Shown: positions 1 to 11,677, counted from the stretch's first letter. The stretch: DNA of 64,000 nt from Scilla litardierei (GCA_030789695.1 CM061142.1:43385375-43449374); one strand, 5' to 3'. The notes: generated by a model from the letters alone, not told the origin. Made by a program: numbers and translations.

Positions 1-1017
1 CGCAGTTTTCATGAATCTAATGAACCTGATTTTCTACGAATTTTTAGATAAGTTTGTCGTTATCTTTATTGACGACATTCTGATCTATTCGAAGTCAGAG
101 GAAGAGCATGCCTCGCACTTAAAGACGGTATTGGAGATTTTGAGGAAGCATCGGATGTATGCTAAGTTTTCGAAGTGCGAGTTTTGGCTGGACAGGGTTG
201 ATTTTCTGGGGCATGTGGTGACTGGAGATGGTATTTCAGTGGATCCCGAGAAGATTAGGGCCATCAGAGAGTGGCCTGTTCCGTCGTCTGCGTCTGAGAT
301 TCGGAGTTTCCTTGGACTTGCTGGTTATTATCGGCGGTTCATTAAGGACTTTTCCCGTATTGCTGAGCCGATGACCAGGTTGACGCGGAAGGATGTACCT
401 TTTGTTTGGTCGGGTGATTGTGAGAATGCTTTTGGTGTTCTGAGGGAGAGGTTGACGACTGCCCCTATTCTTGTTGTGCCTGATCGTAGCGGTGGATTTG
501 AGATCTTTTGCGATGCTTCTGGCAAGGGTCTCGGTTGTGTGTTGCATCAGCACAGACATGTTGTGGCTTATGCGTCTCGTCAGCTTAAGGTTCATGAGAT
601 TACCCGACGCATGATTTGGAATTGGCTGATGTTGTGTTTGCGCTCAAGATTTGGAGGCACTTCCTGCTGAGTGAGAAAGTGAAGATCTTCACAGATCACA
701 AAAGCTTGAAGTATATTTTTACTCAGAAGGATCTCAACATGCGACAGCTTCGATGGTTGGAGCTCATGGCGGATTATGAGATTGATTTGCAGTATCACCC
801 TGGCAAGGTGAATGTGGTGCCAGACGCTTTGAGTAGGCTTCCGGCGGTGATGATTTTGATCTCGCAGTGGAGATTGCAACAGGATTTTTGCAAGTCTGGT
901 GTGGAGATTGTTCTTCCCGGAGAGGCTTCTTCGTTGATGTACATGCAGGTGCAGTCGACGATCGTGGATCGGATCAAGGCTGGCCAGGCTGGAGATCCGA
1001 AGCTGGTGAAGATTTGA
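1..1017 (+). pseudogene. Ty3/gypsy reverse transcriptase and RNase H, broken
   Basis: This is the 3' part of a pol polyprotein; the window starts inside reverse transcriptase. The catalytic FIDD box is visible near bases 75-90, followed by the gypsy connection region ([15 protein letters not shown]) and the RNase H start ([13 protein letters not shown], about 500-540). The frame is lost near base 600: the first frame runs to 670, while RNase H resumes in another frame from about 616 ([29 protein letters not shown]). A TGA at 1015-1017 ends the second frame where relatives usually have arginine, so it looks like CGA to TGA. It belongs to the same element as the integrase and LTR that follow. 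The copy cannot be autonomous. Confidence 0.93.
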
Positions 1018-2461
1018 GAGCAGGTGGATGCCGGTATGCGGACTGACTTTTTGATTCATGAGGATGGCTCGCTGAGGTTTGGAGCCAGGTTGTGTGTGCC
1101 AGCTGGGGATATTAGAGAGGAGTTAATGGTGGAGGCACACAGTTCGCCGTATTCTGTGCATCCTGGTGGCACCAAGATGTACCAGGATCTTCGTCTGAAT
1201 TATTGGTGGCATGGTATGAAGAGGAGTGTGGCTCGGAGTGTGGCCAAGTGTTTGGTTTGTCAGCAAGTGAAGGCAGAGCATCAGCGTGCGGCCGGGTTGC
1301 TACAACCGCTTCTGATTCCGGAGTGGAAGTGGCAACACATCACTATGGATTTCGTGACTGGACTGCCTCGGAGTCCGAAGCAGAATGACGCGATTTGGGT
1401 GATCGTAGATCGATTGACCAAATCCGCGCGCTTTATCCCGTTCCGAGTGGGACAGTCCACTGAGGCGCTAGCAAGGAGATATATGGAGGTAAATTCTTTT
1501 ACCCTCCGTTTTTATTTCCTTTTCCTAGTTTAGATAGTGATGTAACATGATCGTGCAGGAGGTCGTGCGACTTCACGGAGTCCCCGTGAGTATCGTGTCG
1601 GACAGAGACACGAGGTTTACATCTCAGTTCTGGCAGAGTTTGCAGAAGAGCTTGGGTATGCGTCTGAGTTTCAGCACGGCGTACTATCCGCAGACGGATG
1701 GCCAGTCCGAGAGGACGATTCAGATTTTGGAAGACATGCTGAGGGCGTGCATGTTGGATTTCAAGGGTTCGTGGGAGGACCATCTACATCTGGTGGAGTT
1801 TTCTTACAACAACAGCTTCCAGGCGAGTATTGGCATGGCGCCTTTCGCCGCTCTTTATGGGAGGAAATGTCGATCGCCATTGAGTTGGGATGACGTTGGT
1901 GATCGGGAGCTGTTGGGGCCTGAGATGATCGTGGAGGCCGTGGGTATTGTCAGAAACATTCGGGAGAGGTTGAGGATTGCTCAGGACCGTTTTAAGCATT
2001 GGGCGGATGCTAAATGTCGTCCTTTGGAGTTTCAGCCGGGCGATCATGTGTTTCTGAAGATTTCTCCGAATCGTGGTGTGATTCGTTTTGGGAAGCGAGG
2101 GAAGTTGAGCCCGTGATACATTGGACCGTTTGACATTCTGGAGAGAGTTGGCGAGGTAGCTTATCGCTTAGCCTTCCCGCCATCTTTGGAGGGAGTTCAC
2201 AATGTTTTCCATGTGTCGCAGCTTCGTCGATACATTAGCGATCCATCTCATGCTGTGGATTTCTCGGAGATTACCGTTCGCCCCGACATGACGTATGACC
2301 AGCATCCAGTGCAGATTCTGGACAGGCGTCAGAAGTCCCTTCGAAACAAGGTTGTCAACCTTGTGAGGGTGATGTGGCGACACGGCTCGCCTGGAGAGTC
2401 TACTTGGGAGAATGAGGATGAGATGCGAGAGCGCTTCCCACTTTTGTTTCCGGACACATGA
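1018..2461 (+). pseudogene. Ty3/gypsy integrase plus chromodomain, broken
   Basis: The integrase zinc-binding region (about 1140-1275, with CLVCQQVKAEH), the catalytic core (WKWQHITMDFVTGLP, then SDRDTRFTSQFWQSL and YYPQTDGQSERTIQ) and the GPFDILERVG-type C-terminal region are all readable. After them comes a chromodomain ending WRHGSPGESTWENEDEMRERFP (about 2365-2440), which places the element among plant chromoviruses, most like Tekay/Del. The reading frame is interrupted by a GT-AG segment at 1489-1558 and by a TGA at 2114-2116, again where arginine is expected (LSP-stop-YIGPF). The chromodomain is thought to steer integration to particular chromatin. The protein is not translatable in one piece. 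Confidence 0.93.
1489..1558 (+). other. putative 70-bp intron inside the integrase
   Basis: The integrase frame breaks here with a segment that begins GTAAAT and ends GTGCAG. Removing it joins ...ARRYME to EVVRLHGVP in frame, the length and spacing expected for integrase at this point. The segment contains in-frame stops and is T-rich, as plant introns are. It could instead be a small insertion. Confidence 0.55.
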
Positions 2462-2493
2462 GTGTTTGGAAATTTCGAGGACAGAATTTTTCT

Positions 2494-2506
2494 TAAGTGG
2501 GGAGGA
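2494..2506 (+). other. polypurine tract of the chromovirus
   Basis: A purine run (AAGTGGGGAGGA) lies directly before the TGTAACGAC start of the LTR, in the place where plus-strand DNA priming occurs in LTR elements. A near-identical tract precedes the LTR at 50808. Confidence 0.85.
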
Positions 2507-2775
2507 TGTAACGACTGGTTTTCATGTATCTGGATTTATTATATTATATTATATGTTTTGGTGGATTTTCTCCTCATGTGTGGTTTTCATCTCCGTGGCT
2601 TTCATTTTCGATCGTTTCGTCGTGTTTTCTTAGCTTCTTCCTTAGAATCGTCGATTTCGGAGTAAGTCATTCGTGACGGGCTTCGTATCGGTCATATCTT
2701 ATTAATTAGATCAAGCCTAGGAGTCTTAGGAATCGATCCCGGGGCTCCGCGCTCCATATCGGAACTTTTGGTGCA

Positions 2776-3194
2776 CGTTAGCCGGTGTAAGAAGGGGAAC
2801 CGACCGACTAGATGACGATTTAGTCGGTCGGCAAGCCTTCATGGACCGACTAGTGGGCTTTCTAAATTTCTCAGGAGTTACTGTTTCTCGTTAGTCGGTC
2901 TAAGAACGTTGGTTGACCGACTAGGTTGCAAACTAGTCGGTCGGCAATACTTCTGTGACCGACTAACTCTTCAACTATTTTTGGTATCAGTTACTGTTCC
3001 TTCTTAGTCGGTCTAAGTTCATCTCTCGACCGACTAGTTGTCAAACTAGTCGGTCCGCAGTTGTTCATTGACCGACTAAATCTAAATCCTAATTCTGTAC
3101 ATGAGTTACTGTTTACACTTAGTCGGTCTGCGTTGGTCAACCGACCGACTAGTTCCCAAACTAGTCGGTCAGTGGTTGCTCTTTGACCGACTAA
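2776..3194 (+). repeat. array of alternating TAGTCGGTC / GACCGACTA motifs
   Basis: About fifteen copies of a 9-base motif occur with the orientation mostly alternating, in four units of roughly 107-115 bp. Each unit has forward, reverse, forward and reverse motifs spaced by about 8-17 bases, then a spacer of about 40 bases that often contains GAGTTACTGTT. The array sits in U3 and ends about 45 bp before the TATA box. A homologous array lies at 10184-10716. Confidence 0.95.
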
Positions 3195-3237
3195 TCTGTG
3201 TTAAAACCCTAATTTCTGGGCAGCCGCCAGCCCATCC

Positions 3238-3248
3238 TATTTAAACCC
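3238..3248 (+). promoter_or_regulatory. TATA box of the chromovirus LTR
   Basis: CTATTTAAACC follows the motif array and is followed by a C/T-rich leader, as in many plant LTR promoters. It marks the likely U3/R boundary about 30 bp further on. Confidence 0.6.
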
Positions 3249-4950
3249 CTCCCAAACGTTTTCTTCTTCCTCCTCTCGACCTAAAACCCTAGTTTCTCCC
3301 CCATTGAGCCCCCTTCTACCTCAAACCCTTATTCCTTCATCCCAAGCCCAAAATCCATCATCCAAACCCTCCCTCAACACATTCTACCTCTCATCTACCT
3401 CAAATCTCCATCAAATCCCCAAAATCCCCCAAAAACCCTATTTCTCCAAACTTCTCCATCCACCTCCAGATCTGAACCCTAGGTCCTCCGGAGTGTTTCT
3501 TCCGCTTCCTCACGGTAATAAATCGATCTCTTGATGTTTTCATAACCCGTTGTGTTTTGTGGAACCCTAATGAAATTACTTGTTGTTTTGATGATTGTTT
3601 CTTCATAACAGCGACTTCCCCGTAGATTAGCATCCGTGAGACGAACCTTCGTGATCGTCATCCCCGGTGCTAGGCAAGTGAAACTTGCCACTTAGGGTTT
3701 AGGCCATGTTTTAGGCCAATTGCTTGTTGTAGGCATAAAAGAGACTAGGAGACGAAATGATACTCGCCTAGGCGCAATTCCGGAACTAGCTTGACAACGA
3801 AGCTAGGACCATCGTTTACCATGTTGCACAACTACCATGTCATGTTTAATTTTGATTATCGGTACGCGAATACATTGTCATCCGTGCTAACCATGTTGTA
3901 TGTCGCATTCGTAGCACACGCTACAATACTTGTGTTTCCTGGCTCGTGTTCCAGAAGCGGGACATGTGTTGGTTGATAGCCAATGCCTGACCTACTAGTT
4001 TCCGGCTAGGCACCCACTATACGTGGGCATAACCCTATGCCATACGTGTTAATCACACTTCCTGGCTTGTGTCCCAGAAGCGAGCATTCCGTGTTCGGGG
4101 GTAATGCCCTGGCTCGACACACGTGGGAGGGGTAGAGATAAACGGTCACTTGAGCTTAGGAGTTGGCCCGATCAGCCACTCTAGCCAACAGGCGGAATCT
4201 CTGTGCATGACGTGTTTACTTGACGTGATTTACTTGACTTGTACTTGAACACAGCCTGCGTGCAATAGGGCACTCGTTGAGTGATCCCCTGTACTTGTTA
4301 CTTGACATTACATGTCACAACTACCACTTGTTTCTTGCTACTTGTACTCCCGTTTACTTGCCACTTCCATACTTTACTTGCCATGCCATGCATCATACTA
4401 TAACTGCTAGGTTGCTAGTTTACCTTACCTTCAGTTTCCTTGCCCAAGTCTTTTAGACTTGCTGACATGTGCCCCTTTACTCTTTTGGGTGACACATGTT
4501 AGATCTCGAGCCTGAGTCCGTTGTTGAGGACGAGGTGTTTGCGGACGCCGTGCCCGAGCCTGTGTTTGGCGGGGAGTACGTGGACACTGGGGACCAGTCC
4601 TAGTGTCTTCGTTGAGCTTTCCTTTTGTTTAGACTGCTATTTTGTTGTCGGTGCGTGGCACCTATACTTCGTTACGTTGTTGGTTTTGTTGGCTTTGTTC
4701 TGGGCCTTTAGACTCTTTCTTTTAGCCTGGTGGCTTTTCTGGATGTCGAACTTATTTTTCGTGTTGGACAAATTATGATATGTGAGAATTTTATTTCTGT
4801 CTCCCCTTGTGTTATTATTGTTGTTCCGTTTGTGGTTACAGGGACCTGCTTATGTTTTATTGACGCTTATCGGGTTTGGGGCTTCACAGCTCCACTCTCG
4901 TGCAGACCTTTTCACGTCTCGCCTCCATTTTAGGGAAGCGGGGCGTGACA

Positions 4951-6590
4951 GACATAGTTACTGACAATAAGAAAATTTGTCAGATTACACATTCCTACTG
5001 CTAATAATCCAGTTAAGATTGACATCGTTGAGAATGAATGCAATCTACCAGCAGCAGATGTGGTTGCTCCTCAAAGAGGCAGACCACCAGGCTCTAAGGG
5101 TAAAATTCCTAGAAAGAGGAAAACACCTGGAGGCCTTAAGTCAATACTACCATATGACAATGAGCTCACGTCCATACCCTCACCCCTCCTAAAATCCACT
5201 GAAATGGAAAATCCGACAGAAACTGAAATGAAATTAAATGTTATACGTACTGGAGAGGTATTGGATAGAGAGACCACAATTGTCGACAATGTATATTCAT
5301 ATATCATATTGCCACTTACATCGCAAAAGCCATGCTAATTATATAATATTATTCCATACTCCGTTGTTAAAATGCAAACGTAGAGATTGGCCAAATGTGG
5401 AACGAGGCAATAAAAGATGAGCTGGACTCGCTTATGAAACATGAATAGTTCGGACCTGAAGTCCAGACACCAAAAGGTGTCAAACCTCTGGGCATAATAA
5501 GTATTTCATAAATAAAAATATAAGTACAAAATCTTATGTTATAAGGTATATCCTATAGCTCAAGGATTTTTTTGCTGAAACCGAGAAATAAACAAATTAA
5601 GATGAGCTTGACTCACTTATATGATGCATCAGACTCCCTAATTATAAATTGCAAATACCTTATGATTTGGCAAAGGAAATTTTGGATATGTTGCTATTGG
5701 ATGTTGTGACAGCATACCTCTATGGATATCTTGATAAAGATACACTTCTTATTTCCTTAAATGCATGAATAGACTTCGGGACGTCAATTCTATTGAAAGA
5801 ATAATAAAATACTACCAAGTGAATCCCTTGACAAAGCACGGATGCCTACTAAGGGTTGTCTTTGCATCTTTATAAAGAGCAAAGAAAATGATTTGAGATC
5901 ATAGTTGTGAACAACTTAAATCTCATTGGATCTCCTGAAAAACAAACCGAAATATCTGTTCAAGCCTGACTATCAAGTATGATATGAAAAACCTAGGCAA
6001 AATAAAGATATGTCGTGGCTCATAGACTTATTATCTAAAAAGATAAAATCATGTTACAGTAAAACTTCATACACCCAGAGTGTGTTGAAGAAATTACAAT
6101 AAGGACCATTGTCATCCAATAAGTATATTTATGGTAGTATGCTCACTGGATGTACATACATACCCCTTCCGCTAGCTGTGAGAGAGAGAGGGAGAGTATT
6201 ATAGTTTCTATAGTCCCATATATAAGTGCAATTAGAGCACCTCAGGTTAACTGCACGAGTCCCAATGTAGCAGGTGCAGTAAATTCACTAGCCAGATACA
6301 ATGTAGTGCCTACAAAGCGCCACTGGACCGGAGTTAAGTACCTTCTGTGCTACCTCCAAGGGTCGATAGATTTGGACTTATACATTATAAATAATTATCC
6401 TCCATGCTTATTCAAATGCAGGTTACAAGACCGACCCCTATAATGAGAAGTCACAAACTGGGTCCTACAATGGGACGACTATCTTCTGTAGATATACAAA
6501 GCAAACTATGAAGGCAACATTACCCTATCATTCTGAGATCCTCACCATTCCAGAAACAAACCAATAGTATGTTTGGATGCGCTTAGAGGT
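4951..6590 (+). pseudogene. decayed Ty1/copia pol (linker, RT, RNase H)
   Basis: Readable blocks occur in changing frames and in the right order. The proline/basic linker before RT (ADVVAPQRGRPPGSKGKIPRKRK) is at about 5055-5130, the start of RT (IKDELDSLMKHE, then VQTPKGVKP) at about 5410-5490, and DVVTAYLYG at about 5700. DMKNLGKIKI is near 5985, then NCTSPNVAGAVNSLARYNVVPTKRHW (about 6250-6330), GVKYLLCYLQGSIDLDLY, and the RNase H end with KSQTGSYN and TKQTMKATLPYHSEIL. Many stops, frameshifts and deletions show it is old. No LTR is recognisable at either side; the chromovirus LTR abuts it on the left. Confidence 0.85.
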
Positions 6591-7231
6591 ACATCACATC
6601 CTAGTGACGACTGGGCAAAAGGCTGATGATTTGATGTTAACCACGTAGTCTGACGACCAAGCCACATCCTTGGTCCAGTGGAACACGGCCATGGATTTGG
6701 CTAGGCCATGATTACTATCCCCAGTCGAACTAGGGTGATCCACAACACTAGTCAAAAAATGCTAGACTGGATCATGATCCTTTAAGGATTTGAATTATTT
6801 ATATGTGTCAACATCAATTAAAGATGGCTTCATTAAAACTAGTTAATCCTATCAATTAGTTGAATCCTAAAATTCAAAATTATTAGGATTAGTTAACAAA
6901 TTTTATTAAGTCCTTATCAACTATAAGGAATGAATTTTAGGGTGTTATCCTAATCATGTATTAGGCATTTAAACAAGTTTAAATCATAGTGCAACAATCT
7001 TAAATTACCTTATAATTTTTAGACAGCTTTTAATGGCTAACCTAAAAGGTTTTTTTTGTTATCAAATAAGGAACAAGACTTGACATAACCATTAAAACTA
7101 TCAACTTAAGATTATAACATAAAATTAAGTAACTGTAATTTTTCCAATAATCATCACATAATTATTACATGTTTCTAATAAACATTATATGCATATTAAA
7201 TCATTTGCAGAATTAAATCATGGTAGATATG
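6591..7231. other. AT-rich stretch, no gene seen
   Basis: No coding block is recognised. The right end directly precedes a minus-strand primer-binding site, so this is probably the 5' untranslated internal region of the minus-strand LTR element whose LTR starts at 7245, possibly joined to the tail of the older copia copy. Confidence 0.4.
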
Positions 7232-7243
7232 ACTCTGATACCA
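7232..7243 (-). other. primer-binding site, minus strand
   Basis: Read on the minus strand this is TGGTATCAGAGT, one base from the perfect initiator tRNA-Met complement. It lies one base from the LTR terminus at 7245. Confidence 0.8.
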
Positions 7244-7244
7244 A

Positions 7245-7728
7245 TGTTGGGTTTTGTAGGCCCGCAGGGTATAAATCTATGCCCGTCCTACGTCGGACGG
7301 ACGACAGAAGCAGGAAACATGCAGCAGAATAAACCATTAAACTATGTAATGATAGTCCCAAGGAATCAATAAACCCTAGCCAGGAAAATCTACTAACTTG
7401 GGATGGGTCTGACCAACCCCAAAGATAGATCTAAACTACTGCAACAATATTTGAAAGCATAAAAATGACATACCCAGAACTTTGTTTGTGGAGAATACGA
7501 AGCGTTCTTTCGCTACCTGAATCATGCCGCATCCATGCCTCCAAGACTGGACCACCCGAAGCGAGCCAACACTGCGCCTTCGAGTCAATCACTTGTTGAA
7601 GACAGTTTCACTTGAGTACGATCCATATCAAAAACATTGGATCAGATCCAAACCTCCTCGCCATCTGCTAAGACTCGAACTGAGGATCAGAAGAATTTTA
7701 GGATGGGGAATAATATTAAGTCTTAGAT
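7245..7728 (-). mobile_element. inner part (R-U5) of a minus-strand LTR, split by another element
   Basis: On the + strand the LTR begins TGTTGGGTTTTG next to the primer-binding site. It is interrupted near 7728 by the Sirevirus-like element. The sequence beyond that element, from 17655, continues plausibly as the U3 half of the same LTR: it has a minus-strand TATA box, and TTAGAT/TAGAC at the two junctions looks like a decayed 5-bp target duplication. The exact junction is inferred because the inserted LTR end is eroded. Confidence 0.6.
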
Positions 7729-9208
7729 TGAGCGTGCTCATTCGCAATATCACAGGAAATTATCAGCACAATTAATCGAACACAGAGTAAATAAGTGAAA
7801 GTAAAAGTAATCGCAGAGGGCATAACAGATTTACACTGGTTCGGTCGTCCCAACGACCTACTCTAGCCCCAAAGCAACTACTAGATTAATAAAGTCAAGG
7901 GTACAACTATAAAGAGCTACGAGCACCAACTCTATGCTCACCAAGTTCGTACCACACTCACCAAAGTGCCAAACAGTTACTAACCTAGTAAAAGCTCTCT
8001 ATTGACTAGCCCCAACTAGTCAAGTCCCCCAAAAAGATAGTTCAAGTAGCTACAAAGATCATCACACCACTATCACAAACACTAAGATATATAGAGTTCA
8101 GAAAAAGCTCAGTTTATGTAGATGTTGTTGCCTCTGTCAATCAGCACATGGTCAGATGTAGTCTGACAGGATGTAGTCGTCTAGTCTCCTTAATTAACAA
8201 CTCATGTGTTTTGGCCTCCCTCTCTTGTATGGAGATTACAGCTATGGTAGATGAACCCCCTTGACACTTTGCGCAATGTTTGAAGATGAGATCCTATTGT
8301 AGTGTTGCAACAAAGGTAGATGAACCCCTTCTATGTTGCGGCCTTAGATGGGTTGAAGTACTTGAGATGTTACGGCAATGATGAAGCATCCTTGGGTACT
8401 TGCGGCAATGAAGTTGATGTAGCCCTCTTGAATGTTGTGGCAATGGACTTGTGGCTTGCGGATTGAAGGAGGATGGTGCTTCTTTCTGCAATGGAGTTTG
8501 GAGAGGGCTTCTTCGGCAATAGGAGGAGGATGAGCTTTGTATTGCGACAAGGGAGGAGGAGATGGAGGCTTTGGCAAGTTGCATCAATTGGAAGAAGATC
8601 CCTTGATGCTTGCGTGATGAATGAGAGGGGCTTTTGGCAATGAAGATTTCGGCAATAGGTATTGGAAGTGTTGGCTGCAATTTTTCTTTTTGGTTGCATT
8701 AATTTTTTCTCCTCTTTGGAGAGGGGTTTATATAAGGAGAGGGAGAAGATCTTTGGCTCATGTAGAATCCCATAGAATATAGAAATTGGGAATGCTAACT
8801 TGAATATGATTTGAAATAATCATATGGAAGATCTCTTCTAATCACAATAGGATTTGGAGTTTGAATTTGATTTGGAGAGGATTTGAATTTGAATGGCAAT
8901 GGGATTTGAATAGGATCTCATTTAATCACAAATTGATTTGCATGAGATTTGGTTCAATAATTTTTGATATAAATGAGATCTCTCCATATCTCTCCATCTT
9001 TGATCAAGTCCACATTGCAAATGAATTGCAATTTTCACCATCTTTGACCACGTCTTCATATGTGTAGCAATTTTCTCCATCTCGTTGACAAGTCATCCTT
9101 TGAGAATTTACGAGCTTGCCACTCCTAAAAGCACTTATCACACACATCAAATTGTTCACACACGTTTGTTATCATCAAACACGAATTCATCGATCGTTAT
9201 ATCCAACA
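7729..9208 (-). mobile_element. 3' LTR of the Sirevirus-like element
   Basis: It is collinear with 16069-17654: blocks such as GGTTCGGTCGTCCCAACGAC, CACCAACTCTATGCTCACCA and the end CGATCGTTATATCCAACA match. The first 40-50 bases of the family (TGCTGTATGTGGATC...) are missing or unrecognisable, so the left border is approximate. Serine/leucine-rich ORFs on the minus strand are LTR sequence, not genes. Confidence 0.8.
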
Positions 9209-9221
9209 GTCTCCCCCTTTA
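9209..9221 (-). other. polypurine tract of the Sirevirus-like element
   Basis: On the minus strand AAAGGGGGAGAC lies immediately before the LTR start TGTTGGATAT, the expected position and orientation. Confidence 0.8.
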
Positions 9222-9780
9222 ATGATGACAACCCAATATAATATTTGAGCAATAATGATCCAAATAATATCATCGTGACATGCGTGTGTGAAGTGTGATG
9301 ATGGAGGAATTAATACAAACACAGTGATGTACAATGATGTTCAACATATATGCATGTTCCCACTATATTCATGCCCCCCTTTATTCATGCTCCCTTTAAC
9401 ACATATTCATTAAGCACAATATTCACATTATTCATTATGCAAATTAAGCATTAAGCACACCAAATCTTCATAGTATTCTCACCCTTTTGTTATCATCAAA
9501 AGGGTTCAGCGAAGTCAATGTCATATCTCATGCAAAAAGAGAGTATTATAAACTATAACAAACACTTGCATGTAGGCTTTCTTGGAATAAGCAAGTCAAA
9601 TCCAATGAAAATTATAACAAAGACTTCTACACCATCGTGTAAGTGTAATGATTAAACATTGAAGCACAAAAGGAGAACTTTCAAGAAATTCAACCAAAAC
9701 CAGTCCACTTTTCCATGTATCATGATATCATCTAGGATTGATTTTCCCCATCTCATTGAAAATGAGGGTAACACCCAAAA
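9222..9780 (-). other. non-coding 3' internal region of the element
   Basis: AT-rich sequence with no recognisable domain. A spacer between RNase H and the 3' LTR is common in Sireviruses. I saw no envelope-like reading frame here. Confidence 0.5.
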
Positions 9781-10183
9781 CATAGTGTTGTGATATGATT
9801 CCCCGGATTTGGTTTTGGATGACGAGCAAACATAAATAATGTATACTAACTTATTTGTGAGCGCAGTTATGGAGATCGTCGCCAAAAGAATACGATCATC
9901 AAAAGCGACGCCTCAAGACTTCTCAATACGCGTGATCGTGTGCCTGGAGCTTCGTTGAAGCTCAAGGAGTTTTATTGAAGTCAAGAATGAAGATTGAAGC
10001 TTTGAAGATGGCTCGTAAGGTTTAATTTATAGTCTTCTAGCTTCATAGATTAGAATGTTAAGCCTTGAGTAGGACTTACATTATAAACTGCATTTCGCTC
10101 ATATCTTAGAGCTAGGATTATCATATAAGCCATTAGAAACTTTCCCGAAGCCTATCGCTTCTTCCCTCGGCTTCGAGTGCATG

Positions 10184-10716
10184 TTAGTTGGTTCAAGAAG
10201 AGTCACCAACCGACTAGATGACGATCTAGTCGGTCAGCAACTCTACATGAACCGACTAGATGCCTTGCTAAATTCAGCTCTTTCCAGGTTGATCAATTAG
10301 TCGGTCAAAGAAGAGTCACCGACCGACTAGATGACGATCTAGTCGGTTAGGAGTTCTTCTCAGACCGACTAGTTGAGCTTGCCTCTGTATAGCCTGAGCC
10401 ACTGTTTCGAGTTAGTCGGTCAAAGAACGTTTGTCGACCGACTAGTTGAGAAACTAGTCGGTCAGCATTTGTTCTTAAACCGACTAATTCATCTTGAAGT
10501 CAACCTATTCTATTTTGACGTTAGTCGGTCAAAGATCATTCACCGACCGACTAGTTGTGAAACTAGTCGGTCGGCAAGTCTTCTTAGACCGACTAGTTGT
10601 CTTTGCCTGGAACTTCGACTTTTGGCTGTTCTTCCATTAGTCGGTCTACGTTGATTGACCGACCGACTAGTTGATGAACTAGTCGGTCGATGGTTGTTCT
10701 TTGACCGACTAGTTGG
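10184..10716 (+). repeat. second alternating TAGTCGGTC / GACCGACTA array
   Basis: About nineteen motif copies, a few with one mismatch, in five units of forward, reverse, forward and reverse motifs. The first unit matches the first unit of the array at 2776 beyond the motif itself: CCGACTAGATGACGAT followed by TAGTCGGTC occurs in both. The array ends about 50 bp before the TATA box. Confidence 0.95.
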
Positions 10717-10765
10717 GTTCAGAAAAGAGCCGTTGGGAACTTTTCCAACACGATTTTCCTTGCCT

Positions 10766-10774
10766 CTATAAATA
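10766..10774 (+). promoter_or_regulatory. TATA box of the solo LTR
   Basis: CTATAAATA lies just downstream of the motif array and upstream of a purine/pyrimidine-rich leader with repeated AGAGAGCTCT-like blocks. The position fits a U3 promoter. Confidence 0.6.
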
Positions 10775-11676
10775 CAAACTTGATACGTTTGAGGCAAGGT
10801 TGAAGGTCCACTTTACAAGTAATTTCAGACCTAAGAGAAGAGCTCTCCCAAGCTAATTCAAAGCTCTCTCTCTCCCTCACAAGAATCTCTCCCTTCACTC
10901 TTTGAGCCATCTTCCTCAAGAGAGATTCTCTCCATTGTGAGCTTATCAAGCCAAGAGCTTGATTCTAGTCACCATACTCCACCCTAGGCTTCCATTGCTG
11001 GTCATCTTCTTGAAGCTAGGGTTTGGTGGCATCATCTTCCTCAAAATCCCTCCTTGCTCTAATTTGGTAAGATTTATTCAAGGCATAGGATTTTGTAGGT
11101 AAGTGTTTATTTCATTTCATATTTGAATTGTAAGTTTCACTCTCGGTTGTGAGAGTGTGGTTGTGATCCCGGGTTGTAGGAGTCACAAATTACTTTGTGT
11201 ATGATTTGACTTGTGAAGGTTTTTCACAAGTACTTCATAGTGGAAATCTTGAGTTAGGGTTGCTAACTCAAGTATCCGGAGGGGATCCGGGTGGTTGGGA
11301 CGTAGGATCACCGGGAACAAGTCGGGGAGACTTGGGTGGATCCGAACCCAGTAATATCGTTTGTTTGCGTATGTTCTAATTCTTGTTGATAGTTGTTTAA
11401 TTCCGCATTGTCGTTTGTTTCTTGCACAATAATTAGGAATTAGACTCTTAATTATTTTAAGTACTATTCACCCCCCTAGTACGTGTGCAGTTGCTACCAC
11501 AGGGCACTACACATAGCCTATGAGGACTCTTAGATGTTGGGTGGCATTGCTTGACGAGAATAACACCAACGCTAAAGTTTACTCTTAAAGCTTATGTTGG
11601 ATACTCGTGGGTAGTGTCATTCCAATGGATCATATCCATTTTCATATGGAGATCTTTTCTTTCTTTTATACATATA

Positions 11677-11677
<1 letters not shown>

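Larger units (their letters stand above)
2507..4950 (+). mobile_element. 3' LTR of Tekay/Del-like chromovirus, 2444 bp
   Basis: The LTR starts TGTAACGACTGG straight after the polypurine tract and ends GGGGCGTGACA. Both ends match the two LTRs at 44351 and 50808, and so do inner blocks, for example the stretch with AGGCAAGTGAAACTTGCCA near 3671 and the CTAGCTTGACAACGAAGCTAG block near 3787. The families are therefore related, but only this one carries the TAGTCGGTC array. ORFs of 60-90 residues inside are not coding. The 5' LTR lies outside the window, so age and target duplication cannot be judged. Confidence 0.88.
9786..11511 (+). mobile_element. solo LTR with 5-bp target duplication, 1726 bp
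   Basis: The sequence begins TGTTGTGATATG and ends GGGCACTACA, and the 5 bases on both sides are CATAG (9781-9785 and 11512-11516). No polypurine tract or primer site flanks it, so it is a solo LTR left by recombination. Features such as GATTTGGTTTTGGATGACGA at the start and CTATTCACCCCCC near the end resemble copia Sirevirus-type LTRs in plus orientation. It lies in the non-coding part of the minus-strand element. Confidence 0.9.

Noticed and set aside
2776..3194. Regularly spaced repeats resembling a CRISPR array
   Set aside because: The motif alternates in orientation, spacers are partly conserved, there are no cas genes, and the array lies inside a plant LTR.
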